64,000 nucleotides of DNA, from the NCBI RefSeq assembly GCF_050624435.1, contig NW_027459426.1:248001-312000 (forward strand), given 5' to 3'. Positions within the stretch are counted from its first letter, which is position 1; every line of letters begins with the position of its first letter. This stretch comes from Tenrec ecaudatus (Eukaryota > Chordata > Mammalia > Afrosoricida > Tenrecidae). Shown here in pieces: positions 10,626 through 23,218 of this stretch. Under the pieces are notes generated by a model. It did no database searches. It saw only the letters and a program-made list of their open reading frames with translations, and was not told where the DNA came from. A program made the position numbers and the translations under genes.

Positions 10626-13600
10626 ATGGCATCACAGAGTCCGCACATTGAGATAATAACCCTGAATATCAATGGCCTGAACTCAGGCATTAAAAGACTG
10701 GGACTAGCATAATGGCTTAGAAAACACAACCCATCAATTTGCTGCCTACAGGAAACACATCTCAAGGCTACAGACAAAAATAGGCTGAGAATCAAAGGCT
10801 GGAGAAGGACCTACCAAGCAAACAGCAATACAAAAAAAGCAGGGGTTGCAATCCTTATCTCGGATAAAATTGACCTCAAAGTGCAAACCATAAAAAGAGA
10901 TAAGGAGGGACACTATATAATGCTCAAGGGAATGATAGACAATGAACCACTAAGCATTGTAAACATATATTCCCCGAATGAGAGACCAGCTCAATACGTC
11001 AACCAAACATTCCAAAAGATTAAGAAAGAAATCACAGACTCAACAATTATACTGGGCGACTTCAACTCACCACTCACTGAGAAAGATAGATCACAGGGAA
11101 AGAAACTCAACAAGGAGACTAGAGAACTAAACTCCACAATTAGACAATTTGACCTAATAGATATTTACAGAGCTTTTCATTCAAATAAAAAAAAATTTCA
11201 CATTCTTTTCAAGTCTATTCGAAGATAGACCACATGCTGGGGCATAAGGCAAATCTACATAAATTTAAGCACATTGAAATAATACAGACCTCTCTCTCTG
11301 ACCACCGTGCCATAAGACTGGAAATCAGCAAAAGGAAGACAAAGAAAATAAGAGCAAATAATTGGAGGATGAATAACACTCTACTGCAAAAGGAGAGCAT
11401 ACTGGTGCAGATCAGAGACGAAATCAGGAAATTTCTAGAAACCAACGAAAATGAGCACACGACATACCAAAACTTATGGGACACAGCGAAGGCAGTCATC
11501 AGAGGAAGGTTCATAGCAATACAAGCACACCTAAGAAAAGAAGAGAGACTCATGACAGATACACTGATGCGAAATTTACAAAAACTAGAGCTGAGTCAGC
11601 AGGACAACCCTACTAATAGCAAAAGAAAAGAAATTATAAAAATCAGGGCTGAGATTCAGGAGAGGGAAAATAAAAAAACTATGGAAAAAATTAATATCGC
11701 TAAAAGTTGGTTCTTTGAAAGGATAAACAGGATCGATAGACCATTGGCAAACCTAACCAAAGAAAGGAGGGAACAAATCTCAATAGCAAGAATAAGGGAT
11801 GAAAGAGGGGTCATTACAACAGACCCTAATGAAATCAAAAGGATAGTTACACAATACTATGAAGGATTGTACTCCAATGAATTCAACAATTTGGAAGAAA
11901 TGGACAAATTCCTGGAAAAACAATCCCTCCCTAGACTATCCTCGGTGGACATCAAGAATCTCAACAGACCCATAGCAATAGAAGAAATAGAAAAGGTTAT
12001 CAAGGGATTACCAACAAAAAAATCCCCTGGACCAGATGAATACACTGGAGAATTCTATCAAGCATTCAGGGAAGAACTAATACCAATCCTACACAAACTT
12101 TTCCAGAACATAGAAAAAGACGGCAAACTCCCAAACTCCTTCTATGAAGCTAGTATAACTCTGATACCCAAACCGGGCAAGAATCCCACAAGAATCGAGA
12201 ACTACAGACCGATATCCCTAATGAACATTGTTGCAAAATTCCTTAACAAAATACTAGCCAACAGAATACAAAAGTATATAAAACAAATAATTCACCATGA
12301 CCAAGTGGGATTCATACCAGGGATGCAGGGATGGTTCAACATACGAAAGACCATTAGTATTATTCGTCACATTGACATGAAAAAGTATAAGAATCACATG
12401 ATTATATCAATAGACGCAGAAAAAGCATTCGACAACATCCAACACCAATATCTGTTTAAGACACTAGCGAAGATAGGAATGGAAGGAAAGTTCCTCAAGA
12501 CAATACAAGCTATATATGAAAAACCAACAGCCAAAGTCATAGTCAATGGAGAAAAGACTAACACAATCCCACTGAAAAAGGGGACCAGACAAGGATGCCT
12601 TGTCTCCACTCCTATTTAATATTGTGCTGGAGGTTTTAGCTAACAGCATAAGGCAAAGTAGTGACATCAAAGGTATTCGTCTGGGGAAGGAAGAGGTGAA
12701 ACTATCGTTATTTGCAGATGATATGATTTTATATATGGAAATTCCCAAAAGTTCCACAAGGGGAGTACTAGAAGCAATAGAGGAGTTTGGCAGAGTGGCA
12801 GGATACAAGATCAACAAACAGAAGTCCATCGGACTGTTATACACATCAGATAAGACCAGAAGAAGAGATCAAGAAGGTGGTACCCTTCACAATAGCCAAA
12901 CACAAATTGAAATATCTAGGGATACACCTGACTGACAAAAAAAAAATCTATATAGGGAAAACTATGGACACTATTACAAGAAACTAAGAGTGACCTCAAC
13001 AAATGGAAGAATATTCCATGCTCTTGGATTGGGAGACTTAATATAGTTAAGATGTCAGTTCTGCCAAAAGCACTATATAAGTTTAATGCTATCCCGATAC
13101 AATTACCATCATCTTTCTTCAAAGAAATGGAAAAACTCATTACCAACTTCATATGGAGAGGGAAGAAGCCCAGAAGTAGCAGAGAACTCCTCAAGAACAA
13201 GGACACCATGGGAGGGCTTGCTTTACCTGACTTTGGCGCATACTTTGCAGCCACAGTTCTCAAAACTGCATGGTATTGGTACAATGACAGATACTCAGAC
13301 CAATGGAAGAGAACTGAAAATCCAGAAATAAAAGCATCAGCATACACACAGCTGATCTTTGACAAGGGCTCCAAAAATATCAAATGGGAAGCAGATGCCC
13401 TCTTTAACAAGTGGTGCTGGAAAAAATGGATATCAACATGCAGAAAAATGAAGCAAGACCCTTATCTCACTCCATGCACAAGAATAAACTCAAGGTGGAT
13501 CACAGACCTTGAAGTTAAACCCCAAACTATTAGGGCCATCAATGAGGGATTTGGGACCAACTTGAGAACTTTGGCGCAGGGAATACACAGGCTATCAGAA

Positions 13601-14434
13601 ATAGGGAAGGACACAAACACAGAGGAGGCACAAATTGACAAATGGGATATACTGAAGATAAAACACTTGTGTACATCCAAAGAATTCACCAAGAGAGTAA
13701 TAAGAGAGTCCACAGACTGGGAAAACATCTTTAGCAATGACACATCAGACAAAGGCCTTATTACTAAAATTTATAATATTCTGCTAGATTCCAAAAAGAA
13801 AAAAACCAATAGCCCACTTGAAAGGTGGGCAAAGGACTTGAACCGAAATTTTACAGGGACAGAAATCTGAATGGCCAACAAACATATGAGAAAATGTTCC
13901 CGATCTTTAGCCATAAGAGAAATGCAAATTAAAACAACAATGAGGTACCACCTGACACCCTCAAAGGTAGCCCAATTCAAAAAATCAGAAAGCAACAAGT
14001 GTTGGAGGGGCTGTGGGGAGACAGTAACTCTCATCCACTGCTGGTGGGACTGTAAGTATGTACAGCCACTATGGAAATCAATGTGGCGATACCTAAAACA
14101 GATGGAAATAGAGTTACCATATGACCCAGCAATCCCCCTACTGGGCATATACCCAGAAGAGGCAAGAAACAAACCAAGACCAGACATCTGTGCTCCAATG
14201 TTCATTGCAGCACAGTTCACAATTGCAAGGAGTTGGAAGCAACCCAAATTTCCATCAACTGACGATTGGTTTAAAAAACTGTGGTATATACTTACAATGG
14301 AGTACTACGCATCACTGAAAAGCAGTAATGAACGTATGAGGCATATAGTGGCATGGGAAGAACTGGAGGAAATCATGCTAAGCAAGGTAAGTCAGGCACA
14401 AAAGCACAAGTACAACATGAGCCCGCTGAGGTGA
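10626..14434 (+). pseudogene. L1 ORF2 (endonuclease and reverse transcriptase), disrupted
   Basis: L1 ORF2 normally nicks target DNA and reverse-transcribes L1 RNA. The APE-type endonuclease is visible: NINGLNSG at the start, QETH at 10749-10760, LGDFN near 11053 and SDH at 11297-11305. In the RT domain the [11 protein letters not shown] and AEKAFDN blocks are followed by FADD at 12711-12722. A C-terminal Cys-rich region ([18 protein letters not shown]) lies near 14001-14054. The frame is broken by a TAA at 10710, a shift near 11170-11230, a shift near 12600, further shifts between about 12790 and 13050, and a TGA at 13868-13870 where copy B has Arg. The last change looks like CpG decay (CGA to TGA). 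No functional enzyme can be made. Confidence 0.9.
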
Positions 14435-16367
14435 GAATTAAAAATTTTTTTAAAAAAGCAAAAGTGGCATAGGGGAAAAAACTACTGTATACAAACATTT
14501 TAGGGGTGAAGACTGTGTAGTATGGAAGGGACCAGACCAAAACCAGGGATGTACATGGTAGACAGTGGTGGAGGAAGGGGGGAGAGGAAAACAAAAGGAT
14601 GAATATAAGGAAGAAAAGGGGAGCAGGGGCATGGGCATTAATCCACCCAAGGGGAGGGTATTGTTTATATCTCCACAGGGAAAGTGGGACCAGACTTCAA
14701 CCCAGTGCCACAAGGTGTGAATGCAATATCCCGGCGTGGAGTAGGGAACCAGTGGAGAGGTCTGGGAGGCTGGCCTCAGCACCATAAATTTAGTGGATTC
14801 CTGCCCCTCCCCCCAAAATAATTTGTTCCAAAGGATGACATTGACTCTGCAGCTCCGGGAGATGAACATATCTGATCAGAGCACACGGGAGCAGATGAAG
14901 GGGCAGGAGGAGAGAGTGGAGCACAACCTGGCCCACCAGGCCATGAGGATGATGTTCCTGAGTAGAGCAGCCAGTCCATAGAGAGAACAACATGGCTGGC
15001 CCCACTATGAGAAATGATGCCCCTCATTGGTTAAGGGCGATACAGGGGACTGTACCAGAGACACAGTGTGGGAATTGCACCTGATCTGATCCCACCACAC
15101 CGAGGCAAATCAATGGGGGAGTGCAGCAGAACAGCAAGGGAATGGAGTGGCAAGGTCCCCAGGGAATGCTGAAAGTGGACTTTGGGGCCAGGGCGTGATG
15201 CCCCAACAGACTGGACTGGAAAACGCTCCTAAGGGCCAGCAAACAATCCCTGAACTAACTACAAGCTTTTCTCTTGTGAACTGTTTTGTTCTGTTCTTTG
15301 TCAGTGGTTTGTTTTTTTTGTTTTGTTGTCTGGTTGTATACTGTTGCTTTGTTTTCCTCTGTCTTGTTTTCGTGCATGTTAGTGTCTCCACAGGTCTGTC
15401 TGAATAGGACAGGCTGGATGAACTATCTGGAGGAAAAACAACGGGACCGACAGTTCTGGGGAGACTTGTGGTGGGGGGTTAGGGGGGTAAGGAAGTGGTG
15501 TTAACAAACACAGGGACAAGGGAAAAACATGGGACCCCAAATGGTAGAGAGGGGGGAGTGGCAGGTCTGGTGGGGAATGATCAAGGGTAAGGTTGCTTAG
15601 AGAAGAGGTATACTCTAGCCCAGGTGGCGACGAAGCATGGTAGTAGGGCAGGAGGAAAGTCAAGGGAGATGGAAGAAAGAGCTAGGAGTCAAAGGGCATT
15701 TATGGAGGTCTAGACAAAGACATGTACATGCAAATATTTATATAGGAGGATGGGGAAATAGATCTATGTGTCTATATTTATAGATTAAGTATTAAGGTGG
15801 CGGAAGGACCTTGGGCCTCTACTCAAACACTCCCTCAATGCATGATTACTTTCTTTAATTAAATTGGCTGGAGCCAAAGTGGGTGAACAAGGAAATGTGG
15901 TGAAGAAAGCTGATGGTGCCCGGCTATCAAAAGAGATAGTGACTGGGGTCTTAAAGGCTTGAAGATAAACAAGCGGCCATCTAGCTCAGAAGCAACAAAG
16001 TCCACATGGAAGAACATACCAGCCTGTGTGATCGAGTGGTCCCGAAGGGATCAGTTACCAGGCATCAAAGAACAAAAAATCATATCATTGACTGCACACC
16101 TTCATGATAGGATCGCTGAAGACAAATGGGTGCATAAGCAAATGTGGTAAAGAAAGCTGATGGTGCCTGGCTATCAAAAGAGATAGTGACTGGGGTCTTA
16201 AAGGCTTGAAGGTGAACAAGCGGCCATCTAGCTCAGAAGCAAAAAAGCCCACATGGAAGAAGCACACCGGCCAGTGCGATCACGAGGTGCCAAGGGACCA
16301 GGTATAAGTCATCATGCAAAAAAAAAAAAAGATATATGTGTGTATGTATGTGTATAAGTATATATAA

Positions 16368-16404
<37 letters not shown>

Positions 16405-17083
16405 GTATTCAATGAAGGGGGAAGTGCAGAGTGGAGACCCAAGGCCCAAGTGTCGGCCACTGGAGATCCCCTTATGGAGGGGTTTAGGAGAGGAGATGGG
16501 TTAATTAGGGTGCGCGGTAGTACCGATGAAGAACACAGCTTTCCCCCAGATCCTGGATGCTTCCTCCCCCCAACTACCATGATCTGATTTCTACCTTGCA
16601 GGGCTGGATAGGGCAGAGGCTGTACACTGGTACATATGAGGGCTGGAGAAACAGGGAATTCAGGGTGGATGATACCTTCAGGACCAAGGGTGTGAGGGGC
16701 GATGCTGGGAGAGTGGAGGGTGAGTGGGTTGGAAAGGGCGAACTGATTACAAGGATCCACATGTGACCTCTTCCCTGGGAGAGGGACAGCAGAGAAGGGG
16801 GGAGGGGAGACTCTGGATAGGGCAAGATATGATAAAATAACGATGTATAAATTACCAAGGGCACATGAGGGATGGGGTAGAGGGGAGGGAGGGGGAAAAG
16901 AGGACCTGATGCAAAGGGCTTAAGTGGAGAGCAAATGCTTTGAGAATGATTGGGGCAGGGAATGTATGGATGTGCTTTATACAATTGATGTATGTATATG
17001 TATGGATTGTGATAAGAGTTGTATGAGTCCCAAATAAAATGTAAAAAAAGAAAAGAATTATTTCAATAAAAAAACAAAAACAG
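14435..17083 (+). mobile_element. Long L1 3' UTR with internal duplication and (TA)n
   Basis: About 2.65 kb separates the ORF2 stop from the poly(A) signal and A-rich tail near 17034-17083. Within it, a unit of about 248 bp is repeated: tgaagaaagctgatggtgcc near 15901 and a close copy near 16149. A (TA)n tract follows at about 16366-16403. All truncated fragments of this family in the window derive from this region. The minus strand is open at 16233-16760, and the same antisense frame is open in copy B. Confidence 0.85.
16366..16403. repeat. (TA)n microsatellite inside L1 3' UTR
   Basis: About 19 TA units, preceded by a TG/TA-mixed stretch. Copy B has a longer TA tract at the homologous position (29693-29760), so the seed tract belongs to the element. 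Confidence 0.9.
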
Positions 17084-17096
17084 AAAAACATTTACA
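17084..17096. repeat. 3' target-site duplication of L1 copy A
   Basis: The 13-mer aaaaacatttaca pairs with 8268-8280, with one difference. Confidence 0.85.
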
Positions 17097-17693
17097 ATGT
17101 ACTTTAAAAATTTACAGAATTATGAGTTATGACCAATGCTTTCAGTGCTACTATCGGTGTACCTTTCTACCAACAATTTCTTCCCCTTAACATTTCATTT
17201 TAGTAATCCCTTTTCCTGATTATCGGACTAACACCCACATCTCACCCATAGTTTTGGACTTCTAGGGAGAGATAGAAAGCTAGTATCTTGGAATGCACTT
17301 GTGAAACTTGCTCCACCAGGAGCATGGAAGGGTAGGATCACAAAACGAATGTGACGGGAAGAGGCTGTGAGAAAGTAGGGAGACATTAGCCTGAAGTGGC
17401 TAGTTGGATATGCTGGTTTGATGTCATTGACATTGCGCTTTTCAACCCCTAGTGAGTTTCTTAGTCAGGAAGTTGTGAAGTGGCAGTTATTTGACAGGGG
17501 TGTATGTTTGTGCCCCTATAAAACTAGTATGTAAGTCAAGCTAGTAGAAAAATACACTATTTATTTTTGACTCTGTCATGCCCATTCACCATAAACATCT
17601 GGAATATAGGACTCGCCATTCCCCTAGGTCTTAAGTCCATGTTTCAATCGCAGAGCTCTGAAGCAGGCTGGTTAAAGAATAAAGTTGGACCTA
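17097..17693. other. Unannotated intergenic DNA
   Basis: No gene or recognisable repeat seen. Confidence 0.5.
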
Positions 17694-18337
17694 CTTGATC
17701 AACATTCTTTCTTTTTAAAAAAAAATCACTTTATTAGGGGCTCTTTCAACTCTTATCACAATCCGTACATCCATCCATTGTGTAAAGCACATTTGTACAT
17801 CCATTGCCCTCATCATTCTCAAAAAATTTGCTCTCCACCAAAGCCCCTGACATCAGGTCCTCATTTTCCCCTCCCTCACCACTACCCACTCCCTCATAAA
17901 CCATTGATAATTTATAAATTATTATTTTGTCATATCTTCCTCTGTCCCACGTCTCCCTTCATACCCTTTTCTGTTGTCTGTCCCCGAGGTAGGAAGTCAC
18001 ATGTAGATACTTGAAATTGCTTCCCCCTTTCCAACTCACCCTCCCCGTGCCCTCCCAATATTGCCAATCACACCATTGGCCATGAGAGGATCATCCACCC
18101 TGGATTACCTGTGTTTCCAGTTCCCACCTCTACCAGTGTACATCCCCTGGTCTAGCTAGACCTGCAAGCCTTTTTGTAGGCCACTGGACATCCCCTTACA
18201 AAAGGGTCTTGGGGAGGAGACGAACCAGTCAGGGTCCGATGTAGCAACGATGAAAAAAACAATGTTCCTCTCGTTCCTAAATGCTTCCTCCTCCCGACCC
18301 CAGTCATTATCTGAATCCTTCCTTGATCAACATTCTT
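17694..18337 (-). mobile_element. 5'-truncated L1 3' end with perfect 16-bp TSD
   Basis: The insert at 17710-18321 is the reverse complement of the L1 3' terminus, with the tail as a T/A-rich run near 17713-17726. The 16-mer cttgatcaacattctt flanks it exactly at 17694-17709 and 18322-18337. The insertion is about 610 bp and non-coding. Confidence 0.92.
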
Positions 18338-18514
18338 AATCTAAGCTTGAGTAATTTTAACTCCTTCCAGAAAAGGTTAGTTTATGAACACTGCCCCCCC
18401 CCCCAAAAAAAGAAAACCACTCTGAATGGTGATAGTAACAGTCAAGAGATCAACAGCTGCATTGCATTGGATGTATCAGGGGATCAACACCTTTTTACAG
18501 TGCTGGAAAGATAT

Positions 18515-19395
18515 TACCTTGAGGAAGAAAGCTAATGGTACCTTGTTATCAAAAGATATAGCATCTGGGGTCTTAAAAGCTTGAAGATAAACAAGTGGCC
18601 ATCTAGCTGAGATGTATCAGCCCACATGGAAGAAGTACACTAGCCAGTCTGAATAAGAGTTGCAGAAGAGACCAGTTATCAGACATCAAAGAACTAAAAA
18701 TCCTATCAGTGGGTTCACACCTTCCTGATATGATCAATGAAGACAAACATGTGCATAAGCAAATGTGGTGAAGAAAGCTGATCTTGCCCGGCTATCAAAA
18801 GATATAGCATCTGGGGTCTTAAAGGCTCGAAGATAGACAAGTGGCCATCTAGTTCAGAAGCAACAAAGCCCACATGGAAGAAACATATCAGCCTGTGTGA
18901 CCAGGAGCTGTCGAAGGGATCAGGTATCACGCATCAAGAAACAAAAAATCATATCATTGTTAATGTGGGTGAGTGCAGAGGGGACGCTCAAAGCCCATCG
19001 GTAGCCAACTGGACACCCTCTTACTGAAGGATTGTGGGGAGGAGATGAGCCAGTCAGGGTGCAGGGTAGCAACGATGAAACATATAACTTTCCTCTAGTT
19101 CTTAAATGCTTCTCCCCCCTCACTATCATGATCTACCTTACAAATCTGGAGAGGCCAATTCTACCTTACAAATCTGGCTAGACCAAAGGATGTACATTGA
19201 TACAAATAGCAACTGGAAACACAGGAAATCCAGGACAAATGACTCCTTCAGGACCAGTGGTGAGAGTAGCAATGCCTGGAGGGTGGAGGGAATGTGAGGT
19301 AGAAAGGGGCAACTGATTACAAGAATCTACGTATAGCCTCCTCCCTGGGTGATAGACAGCAAAGAAGAGGGCAGTGGGATACATCAGACAGTCCC
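18515..19395 (+). mobile_element. L1 3' UTR fragment lacking its tail
   Basis: This matches the duplicated portion of the family 3' UTR, with both approximately 248-bp units, then the block before the terminus. It stops at about 19395 without the AATAAA end. Divergence from copies A and B is clearly higher, so it is older. Confidence 0.85.
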
Positions 19396-19629
19396 TGTGA
19401 ATGCTTGGCCAACACATGCCACTTATCCCTGTGGGAGTTTTTCTGACACCTCCTTCTAAAAAGTCAAAAGGTCAGAAGAATCATGAGGCTCCACTTTTAT
19501 GGTCTGTATTCATACTGAAAATCAAGATCAAGCTAGCTTTTTCCCTGACTCTCCACAAGAGTTTCTATCCCCCCTGAGCTCACCTTAGGACACCTGCGTT
19601 AACTTTTCCAGGTGTACCGTCCCAGTCAA

Positions 19630-19997
19630 ACAACCCAGCTGACCCCGCTAAGTCCCTGCCCCATGGAGGGGCCCCAAAAGGATGCAGCTATGGCTCAGTG
19701 GAAGCACAGCAAGAAATGTCAGCGGAGGAAGGAGGCCTACTCTGTGTATGCGAACAAGGTGCTCAAGGAAGTCCACGTGGACTCCAGCACCAAGGGTCAT
19801 GGGCATTGTGAACTTGTTGAACAATGACACCTTCGTGTACATCACCCACATCATCTAAACTCCATATTCCATACTACTCGACCACCACCGCCTGGGACAT
19901 TCAGACGGCTGTGCACCTGCAACTACTGGAACAGCTGGACAAGCGCGCCATGGCCGAGGGCACCAAGGCCATTGCCCACTACACTAGCTCCAAGTAA
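19630..19997 (+). pseudogene. Histone H2B-like pseudogene
   Basis: Conceptual translation in shifting frames follows core histone H2B: an N-terminal PAKS-like stretch, then RRKEAYSVYANKVLKEVHVD (YSVY...KVLK is the H2B alpha-1 signature). Later come the IQTAV block of alpha-3 and the C-terminal EGTKA...YTSSK ending in TAA at 19995-19997. H2B is about 125 residues and this length fits. Frames change several times, the start codon is unclear, and the middle helix is degraded. H2B genes are naturally intronless, so retrocopy and duplicate cannot be told apart here. It cannot encode a nucleosomal histone. Confidence 0.85.
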
Positions 19998-20184
19998 ATT
20001 GTCCTTCAGCCTCACAACGTTCAAAACCCAAGGGCCCGTTTCAGGGTCACTTCCGTTTGCATCTCAGAGAAAGAAGTCAAACACATTGGCACTACCTAGT
20101 GTTTGGTTTGCATGTTTTGCTTTGGTTTTTGACTCATGCATAGTTTATTTAGTTCGTTAGTTTTCATGATGGAGACCTTCTTTT

Positions 20185-20560
20185 TTTTAATACCTTTTGG
20201 GGCACTTACTGCACATATCCCACAATTCAAACATCTCAAGAAGAATTGTACAATTCGAACAACAATCCATTGAACATTGTCTTTTTCCCCATGACGATTA
20301 AATCACCTTTAAATGACTTCTGTTGTCACCATTAGTTCTAGTGCTCAGTTCCCTCCTTCCTTCATTGTTTGCTCCCCAAATCGCCTCCCCTTCCCCAACT
20401 CAGACACCACCCACCCCCACCCCAACTGGACATCCCCTACAAACCCTCCTATCATTTCTTATCTGTAGTCATCCACTCCTGTGTTTCATAAACTGAGAAA
20501 CCATAACAAACTGAAACAAATTTTAGTGGAAAGGAAAAAAACAGTAAAATATAGATAAAA
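20185..20560 (-). repeat. Possible old LINE 3' end
   Basis: A T-run (ttttttttaata) is followed by text of old L1 3'-end style on the minus strand (aattgtacaattcgaac, then a CCTCCC-rich stretch). No coding remains. Family assignment is uncertain. Confidence 0.3.
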
Positions 20561-22454
20561 ATATAAACATGGAATAAGAAAAAAGGCCACTATCAATATT
20601 TTAAAGCCAGCGAAGACGTTTCTGTCACAGACCAGCAAGAGATCTTGCCCGTAGAACAGACTCTGGTCGGATCCAGAGGGAGGTCAGCAGAACAAGACCC
20701 CGGGGCTCACCTTTGAGCTGAGGAGGAGCAAGGAGTCTAGGGGAGGAGGCGTCCCTGTGTGGAAAGAAACAAGGGAGGGGTTCTTAGGAGACCCACAAAG
20801 AGAGAATCAGGGAACCCTGAAGCCCAAAACCCCAGGTGGGATCCCTTTTCTCCAACAGGGACTCCCACCATTGACCACAACCAACCTGAAAGCGGGGAAA
20901 TAGGACCGGTCTCAGGGACACCGGCCCACCTCTCACCAAGAGAAGTGCTGGCAGGGTTCCTAGGGGGAGAGAAAGGGCGCTTGCACCCTAGTCAGCTGGA
21001 CTAAAATGGCCACTGCCCACATACATTTCCCGGAGCCCAGTGCCTCCCACCTGGGAGGGTCACTAAAGGGGTGCTCAGGCTATGGGCCCTTCTCTGGCAC
21101 AGCGAGCAGAGAACGGACAGCGGCTTTCTTGCTCTGAGATATAGTTCCAGCTAAGACACCTCCACTTCTGACCCTTTCTGAGTGTGACCTGGGGTGGGAG
21201 GAGCTGACGGGGACAGGGAGGAGTAGGATCTCTGCCATCACTTCCTCTCAAGGAAACTCTTCCCTGCCCATTTCTGCTGAGGCAGCAACACAGGTGCCTG
21301 GTGATGGGGTGGGTGTGGCCTGGCTGGCCTGGGATGGGGCTGAGGGAGGGGCCAAGGAGAGGTGGTCCTCACCAGAGTGCCCACAGCTGTGGCTGAGACT
21401 GCAGCTGCAAAGACTCATATAACAAAGGCCAAGGCAGCAGTACTTTCCCTCATAGCAGACACAGTGCATGGGTGACGTGGGTGAAATAAAATCATGTACG
21501 TTGGGTGTGTAAGCCTGTGATCAGATTCCCTGGATGTGCATCCTCCTAACTACATGGAAACAACCAACAATCCAATCCTGAAAGGTGTTAATGGGGGTGA
21601 AGCAATAACTAAGGCCCTTGCTAAACCTTGTGGTAACGAATTATTCTGCGACCTAAAGCACTGTAGTGTGTGACTGATTTTTAGGAAAAGAGAAGTACCT
21701 AGCATGCACATCTAGGTAAGTTATATGTCAGTTTAACAAAATTTAAAAAATAAAAATTAAGCAGGAGCACTGAAAAGGGTATGGAAGAACATAGAATAGA
21801 GAATGGTTGTTAAACTTGCCTGTCCTTAGAGTTGGAATTTGTACTATCTCCTTGTTTGATTTCATCATGAAGCTTTGGGGACAGTTAAACATGAGAGTTA
21901 TGTTCTTCTATGGTGCTTATTATGATTCATGCACTCCGCTAATTTAATTTAAAATCCCTTGTGTTTCAATCGGTCCAAGAGGTCAAGTCTATGGACCGTG
22001 GGGAAGGCTTTTCCAAGTTGAGTTATTTTAAATTTAAATTTGTTTCCTGCAAGGAACTCTTGGCTGCCAGGACTCTCAGAACAAGTGTTTATGGGAAAGA
22101 TCAAAGTGAAGTATTTCCCGACTATCTTGTATCCATAAGGATTGTGCTTCTTTTATGCCTGATATACTGGAATTTCTTTATGAAAGTTCAAGTCATATTC
22201 CAGAGTTGCTGGCTGAAAATGGAGATAGGAGAATTGTAACACTGTGTTACATTTCCCAATATGGTCAGATAGTTCCACAGAATGTACAGAAAACTGTCAC
22301 CTGACTTTATCAGGAATCCACAAACGTCACTTATCAGCCAATATTTTCTGAATAAAACTGATTTATGTTTCAAGTTCTGATGGAGACATCTTATCAATAG
22401 ATCTTGGGAAGCAGTCTAGATTTTCCAACTAAAGGGCGACTTCTCTGGAAATAC
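20561..22454. other. Unannotated DNA with a GC-rich stretch
   Basis: 20600-21480 is GC-rich, with CCCAG and GGGAGG clusters. It might be an LTR or other repeat, but no LTR ends, primer-binding site or gene were found. 21480-22454 is AT-rich and unremarkable. Confidence 0.4.
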
Positions 22455-22965
22455 CTGTTGTGTTAGACTGGGTTGACTAGAGAAACAAATCCAGGGTCAT
22501 TCAAATATGTGTAAGAAAGAGATTTACAGCAATGACTAATAGGTAACAAGAAAACGTTACACCACAATCCAGATCAACCATATAAGTCTGATATTAGCCC
22601 TTATGTCTGATACTGGTCCATAATTTCCTCTTCGGATTCACACAGCACATGCAATGATGAGGAATGCAGGAGGACCATAGGCCTGTGAGTGAAAAATCTT
22701 GTGTATCAAATTGTGGTAGAAGCATTTAGGGCTGGTGTGGGTTTCCATGTGGCTCTTCCAGCTCTCCAAGTTACTCAATAGCAGGAAGGTGAAGCAGAAA
22801 GAGAGGGTAGCCCAGCTCCAGGGAAAAAGAGTGGAAGTTTGCAGATTCTACATGAGAAGGTTATGCCCCCAGGAGGCATCATCAGGTTGTGACCTTACTA
22901 ACAGGCTAACCTCCACCCCTAGACTTATTTACCAAGTTGAAATGAAACTATGTAGCTACCACACC
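22455..22965. repeat. Probable medium-age interspersed repeat
   Basis: The block begins near gactagagaaacaaatcca and contains gagatttacagcaatg, aatcttgtgtatc and aggaggcatcatcaggttgtg. It reads like a repeat I recall from afrotherian genomes, but I cannot name the family. It is non-coding. Confidence 0.4.
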
Positions 22966-23024
22966 TGCTTTCATGTGAGTTTTCTGTTTCCATGGATAAA
23001 TCTTTAATTTCCCTTTCCCCTACC

Positions 23025-23218
23025 CCCGCCATAAAAACCTTATTGTCATTGAGTTAATGCAGACTCAGATAGATACTATAGGACAGGGTAGAACTTCCCT
23101 GGTGAGTTTCCAAGAATGAAAATCTTTGCTGGAGTAGAACGCTCATTCGTTCTCCTGGGGTGTTATAGGTGATTCCTAAGTGCTAGTCTTAAGTTAGCAG
23201 ACCAACTTATACCCTCTT
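23025..23218 (-). mobile_element. AfroSINE
   Basis: Read on the + strand it is the reverse complement of an AfroSINE: a tattgtcattgagtt start, the tataggacagggtagaact block, a gtttccaagaatg block, then an agttagcagacc block. The SINE therefore points to the left. Divergence is high. Confidence 0.7.

Larger units (their letters stand above)
8281..17083 (+). mobile_element. Full-length L1 retrotransposon (copy A)
   Basis: An autonomous non-LTR retrotransposon of about 8.8 kb. In order it has a 5' UTR with a YY1-like aagatggcg start (8281-9488), an open ORF1 (9489-10568), a disrupted ORF2 (10626-14434) and a 3' UTR of about 2.65 kb ending in AATAAA and an A-rich tail. A 13-bp direct repeat flanks it. 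The 3' UTR is much longer than in primate or rodent L1s and accounts for most of the extra length. Copy B is the same family in reverse. ORF2 damage means this copy cannot move on its own. Confidence 0.93.
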
